Shown here piece after piece: positions 10,625 to 24,416 of a stretch of DNA of 64,000 nt (positions within the stretch are counted from its first letter, which is position 1; the number at the start of each line of letters is the position of its first letter). The stretch is from contig NW_026947491.1 in NCBI RefSeq assembly GCF_034190915.1, positions 18,726,101-18,790,100 of the forward strand. The letters are read 5' to 3'. The notes beneath the pieces are model-generated. The model saw only the letters and a program-made list of their open reading frames with translations. It did not search any database and had not been told where the DNA came from. The stretch is from Cavia porcellus. Taxonomy: Eukaryota > Chordata > Mammalia > Rodentia > Caviidae. The translations under genes were made by a program, and so were the position numbers.

Positions 10625-13600
10625 ATGCAACAGTAGAAAGATAACATGCCAAAAATCAGCCAATATATAACAGCTATATCCATTAATATGAATGGTCTCA
10701 ATTCACCAATTAAAAGAAACAGACTGGCAGGATGGATCAAGAAATAACATCCAACCATATGCTGTCTACAAGAAGTCCATCTAACCTAAAAGGAAACTCA
10801 CTGACCAAAAGTCAAAGGATGGAAAACAACAGTTCATACAACATGAACTGAAAAAAAAAAAAAAAAAAAAAAGCAGGGGTAGAAATTCTGTTTGCAGAAA
10901 ATGTGACTTCAAACCGAGAATGATCCTAAGAGATAAAGAAGGTCACCATATACTGGTTAGGGGAAAACTCCAAGAAGAAGAGACAAAAATCTTAAATATA
11001 TATGCACCAAATTCCAAAGCATCCGGTTATACGAAGCAAGAATTAATAGAAATTAAAAATCAAATAAGCAATAACACAATTATAACAAGAGACCTTTACA
11101 CACCATTGACACGAAGAAACAGCTCTACCAGACAGAAAATCAGCAAAGAAATAGGAAAAACAGAAACAGAACTGAATCACAACTGTGAACAAATGGACTT
11201 GATAGACATATACATAATTTTTCATCCAACAATATCAGAATATACATTCTTCTCATCAGTACTTGGCACAGTCTCTAAAATAGACCACGTACTATCCCAC
11301 AGAACATATTTAAATAAATAAAAGAGTTTAAGTTATCCCATGCATGTTATTAGATCATAGCTCCATAAAACTAGAAATTAATGATAAAAGAAACTGCAAA
11401 AACCCCACAAACACATTGAAATTGAATAATTCACTCTTGAGCAATCAGTGGGACACAGCAGAAATTAAACAATACCTACAAGCAAATAAAATACAGATAC
11501 AACACACCAGAATCTGTGGAATGCAAGGCAAGCAGTCCTCACAGGAAAATTTATTGCACAGTGTTCCCACAGCAGGAAAGCAGAACAAATTCAAATAAAC
11601 ACCCTGATGCTACACCTCAAACATCTAGAAAAAGAAAACCAAGTCAAGTCCAAAGCCAAAAGAAGAAAAGAAATTATAAATATCAGAGCAGAAATTAATG
11701 CAACAGAGACTAAGATAACAATCTAAAAAATCAAGGAATCAAAGAGTTGGCTCTTTGAAGGAATAAATAAAATTGATAAGCCCCTAGCCAACCTTACTAA
11801 AAAGAAGAAAGAAAAAGCCCAAATTCATGCAATAAGGAATGAAAAAGGCAAAATCACTACAGACTCTGTGGCAACACAGAAGATCATCAATGCCTATTTC
11901 AAAAACCTCTATTCTCATAGGTTCAATAACACAGAAGAATATAGACAGATTCTTAGAAAAATATGAAGTATCAAAGCTGGATCAAGAAGATGTAAAACTG
12001 CTGAAAAACCCAATTTCTAATAATGAAATTGAAAATGTAATTGAGTCCTTATCTACAAAGAATACCCCAGGCCCAAATGGATTCACTGCAGAATTGCAGA
12101 ATTGGATTCATTGCAGAATCTTCACCAGAAATACGAAGAAGACTTAATGCTGACACTTCTCAATGAAACTCTTCAATGAAAGCAAAAGGGAAGCAGTTCT
12201 TCCTAAGTCATCCTGGGAAGCAAATATAACTGTAGTTAAAAATCCTGAGATAGACCCAACTAAAAAAGTGAACTACAGCCCAATCTCCCTAATGAACACA
12301 GATGCAAAAATGTTTAATAACCAATTGGCAAACAGGATGCAGCACATCATCAAGAAGATTATACACCATGACCAAGTGGGAATCATCCCAGTTATGCAGG
12401 GATTTTTCAAGTTACATAAATCAATAAATGTAATCCACCATATTAATAAAGCCAAACATAAGAATCACATGATCATTTTATAGATGCAGAAGAAGTTTTT
12501 GATAAGGCCCAACATTTATTCATGATAAGAACCTTACAGGAAATTTGAATATATGGTCTTTACCTCAATGTGATAAAGGCCATCTATGACAAATCAACAG
12601 CCAGCATCATATTAAATGGGCAAAAACTAAATGCCTTTACTCTAAAATCAGGCACAAGACAAGAATATCACTTATCACGATTCCTATTTATTATAGTACT
12701 GAAAATACTAGCCAGAACACTTAGACAAGAGAGAGAAATAAAAGGGATAAAGATAGGAAAATAGGAAGTTAAAATATCATTATTTGCAATGACATGATAC
12801 TCTACATAGAAGACCTCCAAAACTCCATTGAAAGTCTGTTAGATATAATAAATAAATTCAGCAACGTAGCTGGATACAAAATCAATACTCATAAATCAAT
12901 AGCATTCCTATACACTAACAGAAAAATCACTAAGAAAGAAATAATAGAAGCCATACTCTTCACAATAGCATGAAATAAAATTAAATACTTATGAATTAAT
13001 CTCACAAAAGAAGTAAAAGAACTATAAAGGGACAATTATAATATCCTGAAAAAAGAAATCAAAGAGGATCTCAAAAAATGGAAAGACATCCCTTGATCAT
13101 GGATAGGAAGAATAAATATTGTGAAAATGGCCATTCTCCCAAAACTGTTGTACAGATTTGATGCAATCCCAATGAAAATACCATCAACATATCTCATAGA
13201 TCTAGAGAAATCGCTCCTAAAATTTATCTGGAACCAGGAGAGACATAGAATACAAAGAGAATTCTAAGCAACAAAGGGAAGGCAGGAGGCATCACAATCC
13301 CTGATTTGAAGTTATACTACAATGCAATGTAATGAAATCAACATGGTATTGGAATAAAAACAGATCTGAAGATCAATGAAATATATCAGAAGATACAACT
13401 TAAATACAAACACACTCAATCACCTTATCTTTGATAAAGGGTCAAAACATGTTCACTGGAAGAATGACAGTATCTTTAAAAAATGTTGTTGGAAAACCTG
13501 GCTCTCCATATGCCAAAACCTAAAACTAAACCCATGCCTATCACCATGCACTAAATTAAAATCTAAATGGACCAAAGATCTGAATATTAAAACAGAAACA

Positions 13601-14392
13601 CTGAATCTGTTGGAAGGCAAATTGGATAAAAATTTTGAAGATAAAGGGGTAGGTAGATAATTCATGAACAAGAATCAAACTGCATGGGAATTGCTTCCCA
13701 GAATCCATACATGGGATCATATCCTATTAAAAAGTTTCTGCATGTCAAAAGAAATCTCTCGTATATTAAAAAGAAAACCCATGAACTGGGAAAAAATCTT
13801 AGTGAACTGTACCTCAGACAAAGGACTTCTGTCTAAAACATATAAAGAATTTTAAAAAATCAGACTCATGAAATCCAAAGACAAAATCCAACAATGGGCA
13901 TCTGAGATGAGTAAACAGTACTCAAATGAAGAAATACAAACAACAAATAAATACATGAAGAAATGTTCATTATCATTAGTCATTAGGGAAATGTGAATTA
14001 AAACCACACTGCGATTCCATTTCCCTCCAGAAAAAATGTCCAGGATCAAGCAAACTACCAACAACAAATGCTGGAGATGCTGTGGAGAAAAAGGAACTCT
14101 CCTGCACTGTTGGTGAGAGTGTAGACTGATGCACCCATTGTAAAGGTCAGTCTGGAGATTTCTCAAAATGTTTGGATTGGAAGTTCCATTTGATCCAGCA
14201 ATTCCACTTCTAGGCATATTCCCAGATGAACTGAAATCATACCACAGTGGTATATGTGCACCCATTTTAATAGCAGCACAATTTGTAACAGCTGGCTCTT
14301 GGAAACAACCTAAGTGTTCATCAACTGAGGAATGGATAAAAAAAGTTGTGGTATTTTTATACAATGAAGTACTACTCAGCTATAAATCATGA
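10625..14392 (+). pseudogene. L1-B ORF2 pseudogene (endonuclease/reverse transcriptase)
   Basis: ORF2 begins at the ATG at 10625, with a stop three codons later. Pieces of the APE-type endonuclease (10625-11330), a linker, the reverse transcriptase (about 11990-12960; the catalytic FADD region near 12780 is frameshifted) and the C-terminal domain (to about 14392) follow in order but in different frames. A run of about 22 A at 10850-10872 lies in the endonuclease region and looks like later homopolymer growth. Human-type L1 ORF2 is about 1275 codons, and the span here fits that. No intact enzyme can be made. Confidence 0.8.
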
Positions 14393-17300
14393 TCACATTG
14401 ATATATTTATAAATAAATGGATGCATCTTGAGATCATACTCATAAGCGAAATAAATAAAACTCACATATATAAATATGGTATAGTCTCCATGGTGTAAGA
14501 AATGGTCACAGTACAGAAGAGTTTTGTTAATCATGATTCCCCATTACATTACTTTGGAGCATCATAGTGTTCGTATTCATTAGTTGAAATGGTTTTATCC
14601 TGGGTTGTTTGATTTCATTATCTGTGATGGTATAAACAGTTATTTTGAAGAAAATAAGACATTATTAGCCAGTGATGATTTAATGTCATCTTGTTTTGAA
14701 GTCCTACCAAACTTTTGTTTTTCTGTTTCCATTGGTTCTATTATGCTGTATCTCATTGGATTTTATTATGTGTGACAGTGTATGCAAATCTTTTATGGAC
14801 AATGAGATAATATAGTAGCCATTTTTAATTTCTGGTTATTTGGTTCCAAATGCCCTGTAATATTTCATTCTCGTTAATGGTTTTATACTATTTTGTTATG
14901 TTTGATATATTGTGTATAAAGCTATACTCAACTGTTTCAGGGAAAGAGATATGATGGTAGTTACTGATATATCACGTTGTTTTGAGGTGAAATACTGTGC
15001 TACTTAAATTGTTCTGATCTGCTTTATTATGTCCTTTTTATCTTAATCTCTTTAAAATAAAAAAAAATAAAAATCTTCTGTTACTCACTGGTTGTTTAGG
15101 AGAGAGTTATTTAATTTCCATATGTTTATGATGTTCTTGAGGGGTTTTTTTGTCATTATTTCCAATTTTATCATGCTATGGTCAGATAATATGCATAGGA
15201 TTATTTCAGTACCTTTTCATTTAATTAAGTATGTTCTGTGGGATAGTATATGGTCTGTATTAGATAATGACCCATGTGTATCTGTGAAGCATGTGTATTC
15301 TGATGTTGTTGGGTGGAACAATTGGTACGCATCTACTAGTTCCGTTTGTTAGTTCACAAGTTTGATTCAATTCTGCTATTTCTTTGCTGATTTTTGATTG
15401 GTTGACCTGTCTCTTTGGGATAAGGGAGTGTTATGGTTTCTCGTTATAACTGTATTATTCCTTATTTGATGTTTCATGCCTCTTAAGATTTGTCTTATAT
15501 AATTTAGTGCTCCCGTATTTAGTGCAAATGTATTTATGATTGTAATCTCTTCCTCTTCAAGGTTTACCATAAAAAGCATGTAGTGACATTCTTTGTCTCT
15601 TTTGATTACTCTTGGTTTGAAGTTCACATTGTCTAAAAACAGACTAGCTACACGCACTTTTTTTTTTTTTTTTTTGGTTCCTGTCACATGGGGTATTGCT
15701 TTCCACACTTTGACTTTTAATCTATGAATTTCCATTTGATTTAAATGTATTTCTTGCATGCAGCATATTGTTGGATTTTGTTTCTTACTCTACTCTGCCT
15801 GTCTGTTTCTTCTTATTGGTGAGTTGAGACCATTTATATTGATGGATATCATTCATATGTACTGATAGACACTGTCATGTTCTCTTTCTGTTTTTGACTT
15901 TCTACTTTTTCATTTTAATTGTTTGCCCTGCTTAGTGATTTCCATCAGCTGTTGTTCTTGGAACTATAGATATCTTTATCTGTTTCTGGAGTACCTTTCA
16001 ATACTCTTTCCAATATTGCTTTTGTGGTCATGAATTTCTTTAGTTGTTCTTTGTCATGGAAGTATCATATTTCTCCATTAATTGTGAAACAAACTATTTT
16101 TCTGGTTACATCCATTTGGGTTGGAAGTTGTTTTCTTTCAGGACTTAAAATATTTCACTCTAATCTCTTCTTGGCTTGAAGGATTGTGTTGAGAAATCTA
16201 CCTTGATTTTCATAGGCTTTCCTTCTTAGGTGATATGTTATTTTCTTTTTCTGATAGCTTTTAGTATTCTGTTCTTGTGCTGAATTTCTGAGATCCTAAT
16301 TATTATATTTCTGGGTGAAGATTTATTTTGGTTGTGGCTAATTGGAGTTATATATTCTTCAGTTATCTATATATCAGATTCTCTTACTATGTTTGGAAAT
16401 TTTTCTGCTATTATTTCTGTAAATAGTCTTATATCATATGTGTTGGCCCTGTTTTTCCTTTGACACGTAGTAGTCTTATATTGTTTCTCTTTGCATCATC
16501 TTGAATCTAATTAATTGTTTCCAGGTGCCCTGTTATTTTTAAGTGATTTTTTTCTTCATGATCATAAACTGTTGTCTAATCTTCAAGGCCTGAGAGTTTA
16601 TATTCAGATATATTCAAGCATTTTGATCAGATTTCAATAGGATTTTTTAATTTTCTGAATAATCCTTTAAACCTGTTGCATGCATTCTAATTGTCTTATA
16701 TTGTTCATTCAATGCTTCCAACCCTTTCTTATCTTCCTCTATTTTTTATCTAGATCTTCTTTAGATGCGCTCAACATTCCTTTGATAATGATTGTCATTT
16801 CCTTTTTTTTAATCTGGGAGGTTATATCTGGTCTGATTTCTTCTATAGCTTCATGGAGTTGTTTCTTCACTTCAGCTGCTAACACTTCAGGAAGTTCAGT
16901 TGTGTGATTTCCAGTGTCTTACATTTCAGTGATTCTTGTGCTTTCTTTCAGTGGGCTAGAGGACTGAGACTTCATGTTGCTCTTTTATTTTGTGATTTTC
17001 CTCTGGGATCTGTGCAGCATGTCATTCACTCTCCCAATGGATTGCACAGAGACAATTGCTGGGCATAGCTTCCATCCTCTGATATTCATGTGCCTAGCCA
17101 GTGCACACTTTCAAACAATAGCACTGTAGCCTTGTACTGTGAATGGGTAGGGCTCAAATTAATTGTGACCCAAATGATTGGCTGGTCACTCCCTAATGGA
17201 TGCCTCTGAGACACTGGGCTTGGCAGATCTCAGTACCTTTGGAAATGTAAGGCTAGCTGGGCATTCCCTTGATGGAGTGTGCTGGGATGCGAGGCTAGTC

Positions 17301-17424
17301 ATTGTTTGCATCCTCTGCGTAGCTAGCTGAGACACAGATATCTAGACAGGATGTACCCCCAGAGTGTAGTGCCAGGTCCTTGTGTTTGGCTTGGAGGAGC
17401 TCACAGCTTCTGTCATATTTGGAG

Positions 17425-19195
17425 ATTTCAATAATCATGATTTTTTTCAAGTGATTCAAAAATTTGTCCACTAAATTTTCAAACATTACTTTTTAAATGT
17501 CATATATTTAGCATATGTGATATTTATGTTCTTTCTCACAAAAAGTTCTTCAAAAACACCTAAAATATTTGTGCATAACAGATTTGTGATGAACAAGAAT
17601 CAAATAGTTGAATTGTTTATAACCATCATCTGGAGTGTCTGAATGTTGCAAATTCATTTAACTAATCACCACAAAAATCAAAGTGGCTCAGTAATAATTG
17701 TAAACAAATCATAAGAACTCTATGTTAAACCAAATGATAAAGCACTGGCACATAAAACCAAGGCTAAGTGAGTGCAAGACGATGACTGGCTCTTGCATAG
17801 TAACTGAAGTAAAAACTACTCCAGGTGAGGCAAGATGATGGAAAGGTCACTCTGAGGCACACTAAGCTTCCTGCTGACCTTGAATCACTGTAACTGTGAC
17901 ACTGTGGAGCAGTGGGAGAAAGGAAGATTTGAGGAGTTTGAATGTCACTGCCACTGGAAATGGCTTAATAGTTAATGATGATTTCCTCAGTACTTACAGG
18001 AAAGCTTTGCACACAAATGGTTTCAACGACAAAACTGATTGAACTTAATGAGAAATTAGAAACTTCAACTGAAATGTAATGAATGTTTACATGAATGTTG
18101 AAGATATTTTTCACATTCTTTTAAATTTAAAGAAGGGAATGAAAAAGATTTCTGTGAAGGAAGAGAAAGAAGTATATTCATCAGAGATATGAAATACACT
18201 GTTATCTGGTATGACATAAGGAATTCTCACAAAGTTTAGTTTATTAAAAATAATGTTCTCTCTAAAGAAAATCACAAAGATACATTGGGTGAAATATTTT
18301 GCAAGGTATATTATTGACTTCCACTAAGAAAACACTCAATGCGTTCCCTTGATCCAAATAGAATAAAAGCACAATTTTGTCTGTAATATTTGCTGTGACA
18401 TTCAGATCTTATATAATTTTTATCTCAGAATACTTTGCACTAATGTTAAAGGTTGTAATAAACTGAAGTACTCAATTATGTTTTTAAAATATGATGTTTT
18501 AAAAATAACTAGTCAGACATTAGAAAAGTTTTCAAATTTTTTCACAGTGTCAGGTTTGGCAAAGTTGCTTAACAATTATGAGCACAGATCATAAAATTTA
18601 AACAGTCAGCTCATTTGTCTCTCCATCTATCTTTGTGAAAAAAAACTACTCTATGACTGAATAATATGTATCAACTTCTACTCAGAGGAATATGTTTGTC
18701 TTACATGAAAGAAAACAAGACTTTCTCTTCTTTAGCCTCATTCCAAATTCTTAAAAAAATAGAAAGACAAAATGGTTTCTTTGTTCTTTTCTTTCTTGAC
18801 AACCACCACAAAATAGGCCAATTTAATTAAATACAGGATTTCTTCTTATTCTTTTTTTTAATAGCACTTGAAAGTATAAAATTCTACATTTGCTGATATC
18901 CATATATTTTTTGCACAAGCACTTATGTATAGTAAATGTATCTATATTTCACCCATCTTTTTTCAATGCACTACACTTTATCTACAAATTTTGTTCCGTG
19001 TATACAGCCCAAATCCATTTAAGGGGGGGGGGTTGATATGTAGTTTCCTATCAGGTTTGGTGAATTATTCATTTAACACTTATCCCTGATAATCTGATTT
19101 CACATTTTCCCTTACCTCTAAAGTCTCAGTTTAAAAAAAAAAAATAGGAGAACACTTTCTCAAACCTGAAGAACTCAAATTATCACTTGTGTAAG
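17425..19195. other. IGHV intergenic DNA
   Basis: No gene. 17425-18180 aligns with 5390-6170 and 29370-29760. The remainder is AT-rich with a G run at 19023-19032 and an A run near 19132-19144. Confidence 0.5.
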
Positions 19196-19550
19196 AAAAT
19201 AATTTGCTATGTTCATCTGGCCCATGTCCTGGTGAAGCTCAGGAGAACATGGAAACAGTCTGGATGGAAGTTGGATCCACAACTACGGACGTCACTGTGA
19301 ACCCAGATGCAAACCACACATATAGGGAAAACAGGACCAATAGGCCATGCGATGTATAGCGCAGGGGTGTATAATCCTTTCAGAGGAAGCCGAGGAGCAC
19401 TCAGGGTGATCACGTTGCCCAGGAGCCAGCCCTTCCACGTCCCAGCACAGGAGCATCTGCACATAGGCCCTGGGGAGACTTTAGCTGCTGACACTGGGGG
19501 TCCTCCTCAGCCTTCCTCCTCTGTGGCCCACTTCCCTCTATGGAAGTAGA
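19196..19550. other. GC-richer island of unknown origin
   Basis: The base composition changes abruptly from AT-rich flank to balanced or GC-rich here and back again after 19550. Open frames exist on both strands (80 codons + at 19307-19549; 93 codons - at 19213-19494), but I recognise neither. A processed-pseudogene fragment or an old repeat are both possible. No A-tail or target duplication is evident. Confidence 0.35.
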
Positions 19551-22500
19551 GTAATAATGAGACATGTGTCTTTCATTACATATTCTTCATTTATAACTAT
19601 AAACCTGGTAATCATTAACAAATTTTTTGAAAATATTTAGATACCAGGAACCTCATCAATAAAAACTTAATAAGTTCATTTTTTTCTGAGTACATGCCAT
19701 TAATCCTGCAACTGTCAATAGAATGTCAATATAAATCATTTTACTAAAACAGAAAGGGATGCGTAACTTTTTTTTTTTTCTGTCACTTTCCTTCTTGCAT
19801 TTCCCACTCTCTGACCTAGTCAACGTGACTACAGATTCACTAACTGTATTGCTGGATTTTCCTGTTCCAATTTTTTTTTTAATTTCAAGGAAGGTAGAGC
19901 ACTTGTATTTACTTTGAAATCTTAGCAAAATAATATCAGTTTCCTGCTGTTCAGACTGCATTGCATGGTTAGGTTAAAAATGATAGTCTCTACATATACA
20001 GGTGAGAAGGTGGCAAAATTAGAGCCCTCAAAAATGGTGAAGAGATTGTACAATATTATAGCTGCTCTATAAATAGTTTAGTATCTTTTGAATTTAACCA
20101 AATGAATTCTTCATATGATTTATATCATTTGGTAATTAACAGTGTTGAAACTGCACATTTGCAAAAAATCTGACATTTCTATAATTATTCCTCATAGTAA
20201 CCAAAACTTAGAAGCTACCTAAAAATCTATCAGTACATACAGGATACTCAAAGAAGATATACCCACACATGGGGTGTTCTTTACCCATATAGAAATGAGA
20301 TTAATAACCTAGTTACTGTGTGAGTATGCACTAAAACATGCTAAAGAAGACAAAACGTCCTTTTCATGTCTATCTGCTAATGTATAACATATACATCTTC
20401 CATAAGTTGCACACAGAAAATAGAGGCACAGCTTCCAGACACTACAGGGACACGAGTTACACAGCAAATGATTAGCAATAGCTGTGTATTTTCTTATGGT
20501 GATGAACATGCATATTAAGCATTGTCACAGTAGAATCAGAAATGATTTAATATGCAAAATCCCCCTCCACTGTATATGTAAACTTTGATCTTACTGAATG
20601 TGGGTAAACTTCTAGCAAAATATCATTAAGGAAAGATAAACTGAAAGCTATAACACCTAATGCATTTCTAGAGAAAGCTTCAAAAACCTAATTTACATTT
20701 AAAACTTATTGGAAAATCTTAGTAACACACTTGGTTTGACACCTTGCAAAATTGTGAAACATATAGCACACAAGAAGTTGTCTGCACAAATGGCACAATA
20801 GAGTTCCTTTCCAATAATTTGATGATTGAAAAGAGGAACAGGGTTGGGCAGAATATAGACTCAAAGAAATAGCAAACTTAAAAATTGGGAGATTTCCCAG
20901 ACTGGCCAAGTTATAAATGACACAAGATTTAGTAGAATGAGCGTTCAAGCCCTATGAAGGGATCATGAAATAAGGAGAGTTACATAGATGAAGAGAAGCC
21001 TGATTCTATCTGCAGGAAAATAGGAAACTGACCCAAATGGCATTTAGAGTCTGTCCCACCACAAGGCCAGAGTGCAGGGACTTGAAAGACTGACAGAATC
21101 ACTGGTGGTCAACATATCACCTCAAGTATCATTTCTTAGGCCTTTCTCAATAGTCAGCCCCATAATACATTCCTAACTAACCTCACATGTGGTACCTGTG
21201 TTTCCAAGAGAAATATGGGTCACAGCATCTGACATGGAAGTGTACACAGACCACATCTATCTCTGGAGTCCATGGCACACCTGTACGGGGCACAGATTCT
21301 AAGAAGTTTGGTGCACGAAAACCTTCATCTGTCTTTCAAACCAAGCCATAGCATTGCAGGCACAGGCAGGAACCACTACAAGAGGGAGGACACTGCAGAG
21401 GCCCTGACAGAGGCAATGCAAGCACAAGGGTGGGGTGAGCGCCAGCAAAGAGAGATGCCCAAGCATGCTGCCTTACAGGCATGTGTTGTCCTATTTGGCA
21501 CAAAACCCTTGGCTGTAGAAATCTGGTGTGGCATCCATCAGGCTGTCACTTGCATCCAAACACAGTCAGGTAACAGCTGCAACCAGAACACATACAGATG
21601 AGGCTGCCAGGCCCTTTGCAAATTGTCACAGTGTTATGAAGTCAAAGAGGACTACTGAGGCACATTAAGGATACCTGCTGCTCTATTGAGGGTTTTGTGC
21701 TTTGTGGAAGTTGCTACTCCATTCCATCAGCTCTGTGGATTGTGAATGTCCACCTTCTGCCAGGCCCTACACTGTATTTTGGAAGCACTAAGTACAGTTT
21801 CTTTTATAAATACAAACTAGGCAGAGTCATCCACATCTGATGCATAGTTCATTGAGATGCTATTTATCTCAGACTTTAAAATTAATACAAGAAAGTTTTC
21901 AAACTCTGGGGCCACAGTGAAGGAGTAAAGTGACTTTAGTAAGGGGGTAAACCAGGATGGAGATAGGACAGAAAAATATGATTTGAAGGCATGGGGCCCT
22001 CAGTGCTTCCATAATGGAGCCCATTTGCCCCCTCGAGGATATCATGCATAAGCAATGTCTTTTCTGGGAAATTTTCCTGGGGATCCTGAGTTTCTAGATG
22101 AGATCTGGGCTCTTGAGACACACACTGATCTCTTGTTTTGCATCCCTACAATGGAGAGACACAGGAGGGAAGACACTGCAGAGAACAGACAGAGGCAGGA
22201 AGGAGGCTTCAGAATGATAGGGTTCAGAATGAGGACAACATTTGGAGGCACACAGCTACCTCCTGCCAGACACCAACTCTGTCATTGCCTATTCTTGAAA
22301 TTTCAGTGGTCCAGAAGTACAAGAAAAACCTTCATTTGATGTAAGTTTCTCTTTGTGGTGCATTTTTACAGCCTCAAATTCAACATACCCACTATTTTGC
22401 ATGTCTATTATCCTCACATTCTGATACTCTAGCACAAACAGTCTGTAACCATCCACCAATTGCTTCCAACTGCTCCTCTTCTGATCCCATGGCCAAGGCT

Positions 22501-23925
22501 GACCTCAGTCAGGAAGTAGTGAGTCTTGGACCTGTTTTATTATGTCATCCTGTTATCACAGATCCCATATTTTTATTGTCTTGTTAACATCATTCTTTGA
22601 TGCTTTACCAAACTTTATTAATTTACTGTTAAGTTAGTGGCTTTGGTTATGGTTATATTGCTTCTTGTAAAGAAAGAGCAACTTTTTTCTGCATCTACAT
22701 TTGCAAGATGGTGAGCAATTTTCTTTATAAAAACTGGAAGCTTAAAATATTTAAAAACCATTAAGAAATCCATTGAAGTGTTAAAATCAAATATTTTGCA
22801 TCTCATTGCAGTTTGATTGTTTACTTTCTGTTGTTTTTGATTGCTGGGAATTAAAAGACATTGAGTAAACAGGCAAATAACCCTGGGCTGTATTCCTTGG
22901 TCTACTTTTATCCATGGAGAAATTAATCAGCATATGTGTCCATGAATGCTGACAGATAATATTGTGAACATAGTTTAAACAAATGTTTTGTGTGAATGAG
23001 GGTGAGTGCCCTTTGTATGAATGTTGCAATAGAAAAGTGAAATACGGCTGCTCCTCAGCTGCCTGGGGTTGGGATGCAGGAGGGAGGGGGTAGGAGGGAG
23101 GGATTGCAGAGGAGTCTCAAGACCCACTGAGGATGGAACCTGTGCTCACTACTGAGCCTGTGTGCGTTGGTTGTGCAGGTGTCCATGTGTATTAATATTT
23201 CCCTGGTGCATAATTTATTTATCAACAGTATAAATCTGTCACAGATTACTAATATTTAAATATAGAAAAAGAGTTAGAGAGTTAATCACAGTTGAAGATA
23301 AGAGATTCACGAGGCATCCACATAAACTCTGTTTTTGTTTTCTTTCAGCAAACATCAGAATACAGCGAAGTCACACATATTCTCCCTGCAGAAAGAGAAT
23401 AAAATCATGACCAGGTGTGTGAGCTCTAATCAGAAAATCAAGATGAAAAAGTTTGTTCACAACGTAGCGAAGCATAGGCTCAGAGATTGGGGGAGAATAT
23501 ATATAGCACATCAGCTCTCCTACAGGGAAAAAAAAAAAAAAAAACTACTTCTGACAATGTGACAATTTTACATGATTCCAAAACTATTATTAAATAGTAA
23601 AATGCATTTTATGTGAACAGGAGAAATACAAGGAGATGAACAGATAGAAATAGCAACACATTATTATTTCATACTGAGTTTTCATATTATCTTGAATGGA
23701 ATCATTGTTTCCAAACTCCCTCATCACACTCACATTTGATGTGGGCACATCCACATTTATTTTTCTTACAATGAGATGTAGATATAGCAAAAGGCCAGGT
23801 AAATAGGCCCTCCCCGTGCTGATGAAACCCAGCCCATCCCTGGCCTTAAGCTCTGCAGAGAAGCCCAGCCCTGGATACCAAGGTGTTTGCACTCAGTAAT
23901 TTGGACTGAGCACAAACAACTCACC
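19551..23925. other. IGHV intergenic DNA, tandem duplication copy D
   Basis: No gene. About 19960-22360 is repeated at about 24960-27340 with an offset near 5 kb, including the matching stretches near 21360-21450 / 26370-26460 and 21900-22060 / 26915-27070. Segments near 22535-22670 recur at 27515-27670. Short frames in the region are not kept between the copies. Confidence 0.6.
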
Positions 23926-24381
23926 ATGGAGCTAACACTTAGATGGAGTCTCCTGTTTATAATGTGAAATGTTAAATTATTTATAACAAAAGATACTGAA
24001 GAAGTCAATGAACATAAGTAGGTTACACAGTGGACATGTGTGACAGTTTCCTGAGCAAGGTGTCTCTCTGTTTTCAGGTGTCTTGTGTGAGGAGCAGCTG
24101 ATGGAGTTCAGGGGAGGGTTGTTGCAGTCTGGGGGGGGCATCCCTAAGACTCTCTCCTGTGCTGCCTCTGGCTTCACGTTTAGTAGCTATGCCATGAGCT
24201 GGATCCACCAGGTTCCAGGGAAGAGACTTTAGTGGGTCACAGTGATTAGCTATAACTCATACTAACCAGAGTTCGTGAAGGGCCAATTAACCATCTCCAG
24301 GGACAAGGACAAGAACACGCTGTATCTGAAGACAAGCAGCCTGAGAACACAGGACACCATCATGTATTACTGTGCAAGAGA
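23926..24381 (+). pseudogene. IGHV3-like pseudogene
   Basis: The leader ATG is at 23926, but the leader frame hits TGA after 13 codons and the splice donor is gone. The V exon begins at 24078 after a good TTTTCAG acceptor and reads a recognisable clan III domain: framework 1 with Cys, Gly-Phe-Thr-Phe-Ser-Ser-Tyr-Ala CDR1, a Met-Ser-Trp-Ile framework 2, a Lys-Gly-Gln-Leu-Thr-Ile-Ser-Arg-Asp framework 3 and Tyr-Tyr-Cys-Ala-Arg. In-frame stops occur around 24230 (after Arg-Leu) and near 24262 in CDR2, and framework 1 has a length change around the GGGGGGG run. The upstream octamer site is mutated. The RSS is weak. Confidence 0.9.
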
Positions 24382-24416
24382 CGCAGTGAGGGAAAACTCC
24401 AATCAAGACAAAAATC
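24382..24416 (+). other. Degenerate V recombination signal
   Basis: Heptamer CGCAGTG (second base mutated), a spacer of only 19 bp to nonamer ACAAAAATC. The short spacer suggests a 4-bp deletion, so recombination should be poor. Confidence 0.65.

Larger units (their letters stand above)
8999..15073 (+). mobile_element. Full-length but decayed L1 (L1-B), plus strand, nested in L1-A
   Basis: The element is about 6.07 kb: 5'UTR (8999 to about 9554), ORF1, ORF2, 3'UTR (about 14393-15050) and an A-rich tail ending at 15073. It is bounded by a 12-bp target-site duplication, TCTTCTGTTACT at 8987-8998 and 15074-15085. L1-A sequence resumes directly after the second copy, which fixes the borders. Orientation is opposite to L1-A. 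Multiple stops and frameshifts show it is dead. Confidence 0.9.
6175..17424 (-). mobile_element. Old L1 retrotransposon (L1-A), minus strand, interrupted twice
   Basis: Reading the minus strand from 17424 leftwards gives a G/C-richer 5'UTR (about 17424-16930), ORF1 remnants (about 16900-16100), the ORF2 endonuclease region (15759-15086, with residues such as a Thr-His-Leu-Asn-Gln-type motif and NTxxL), then reverse transcriptase and C-terminal parts (8998-8460 and 8046-6175). The element stops inside the ORF2 C-terminal region near 6175 and has no 3'UTR or A-tail, so it is 3'-truncated, unlike the usual 5' truncation. It is interrupted by an unclassified insertion (8047-8459) and a plus-strand L1 (8999-15073). 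All frames are broken. Confidence 0.8.
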
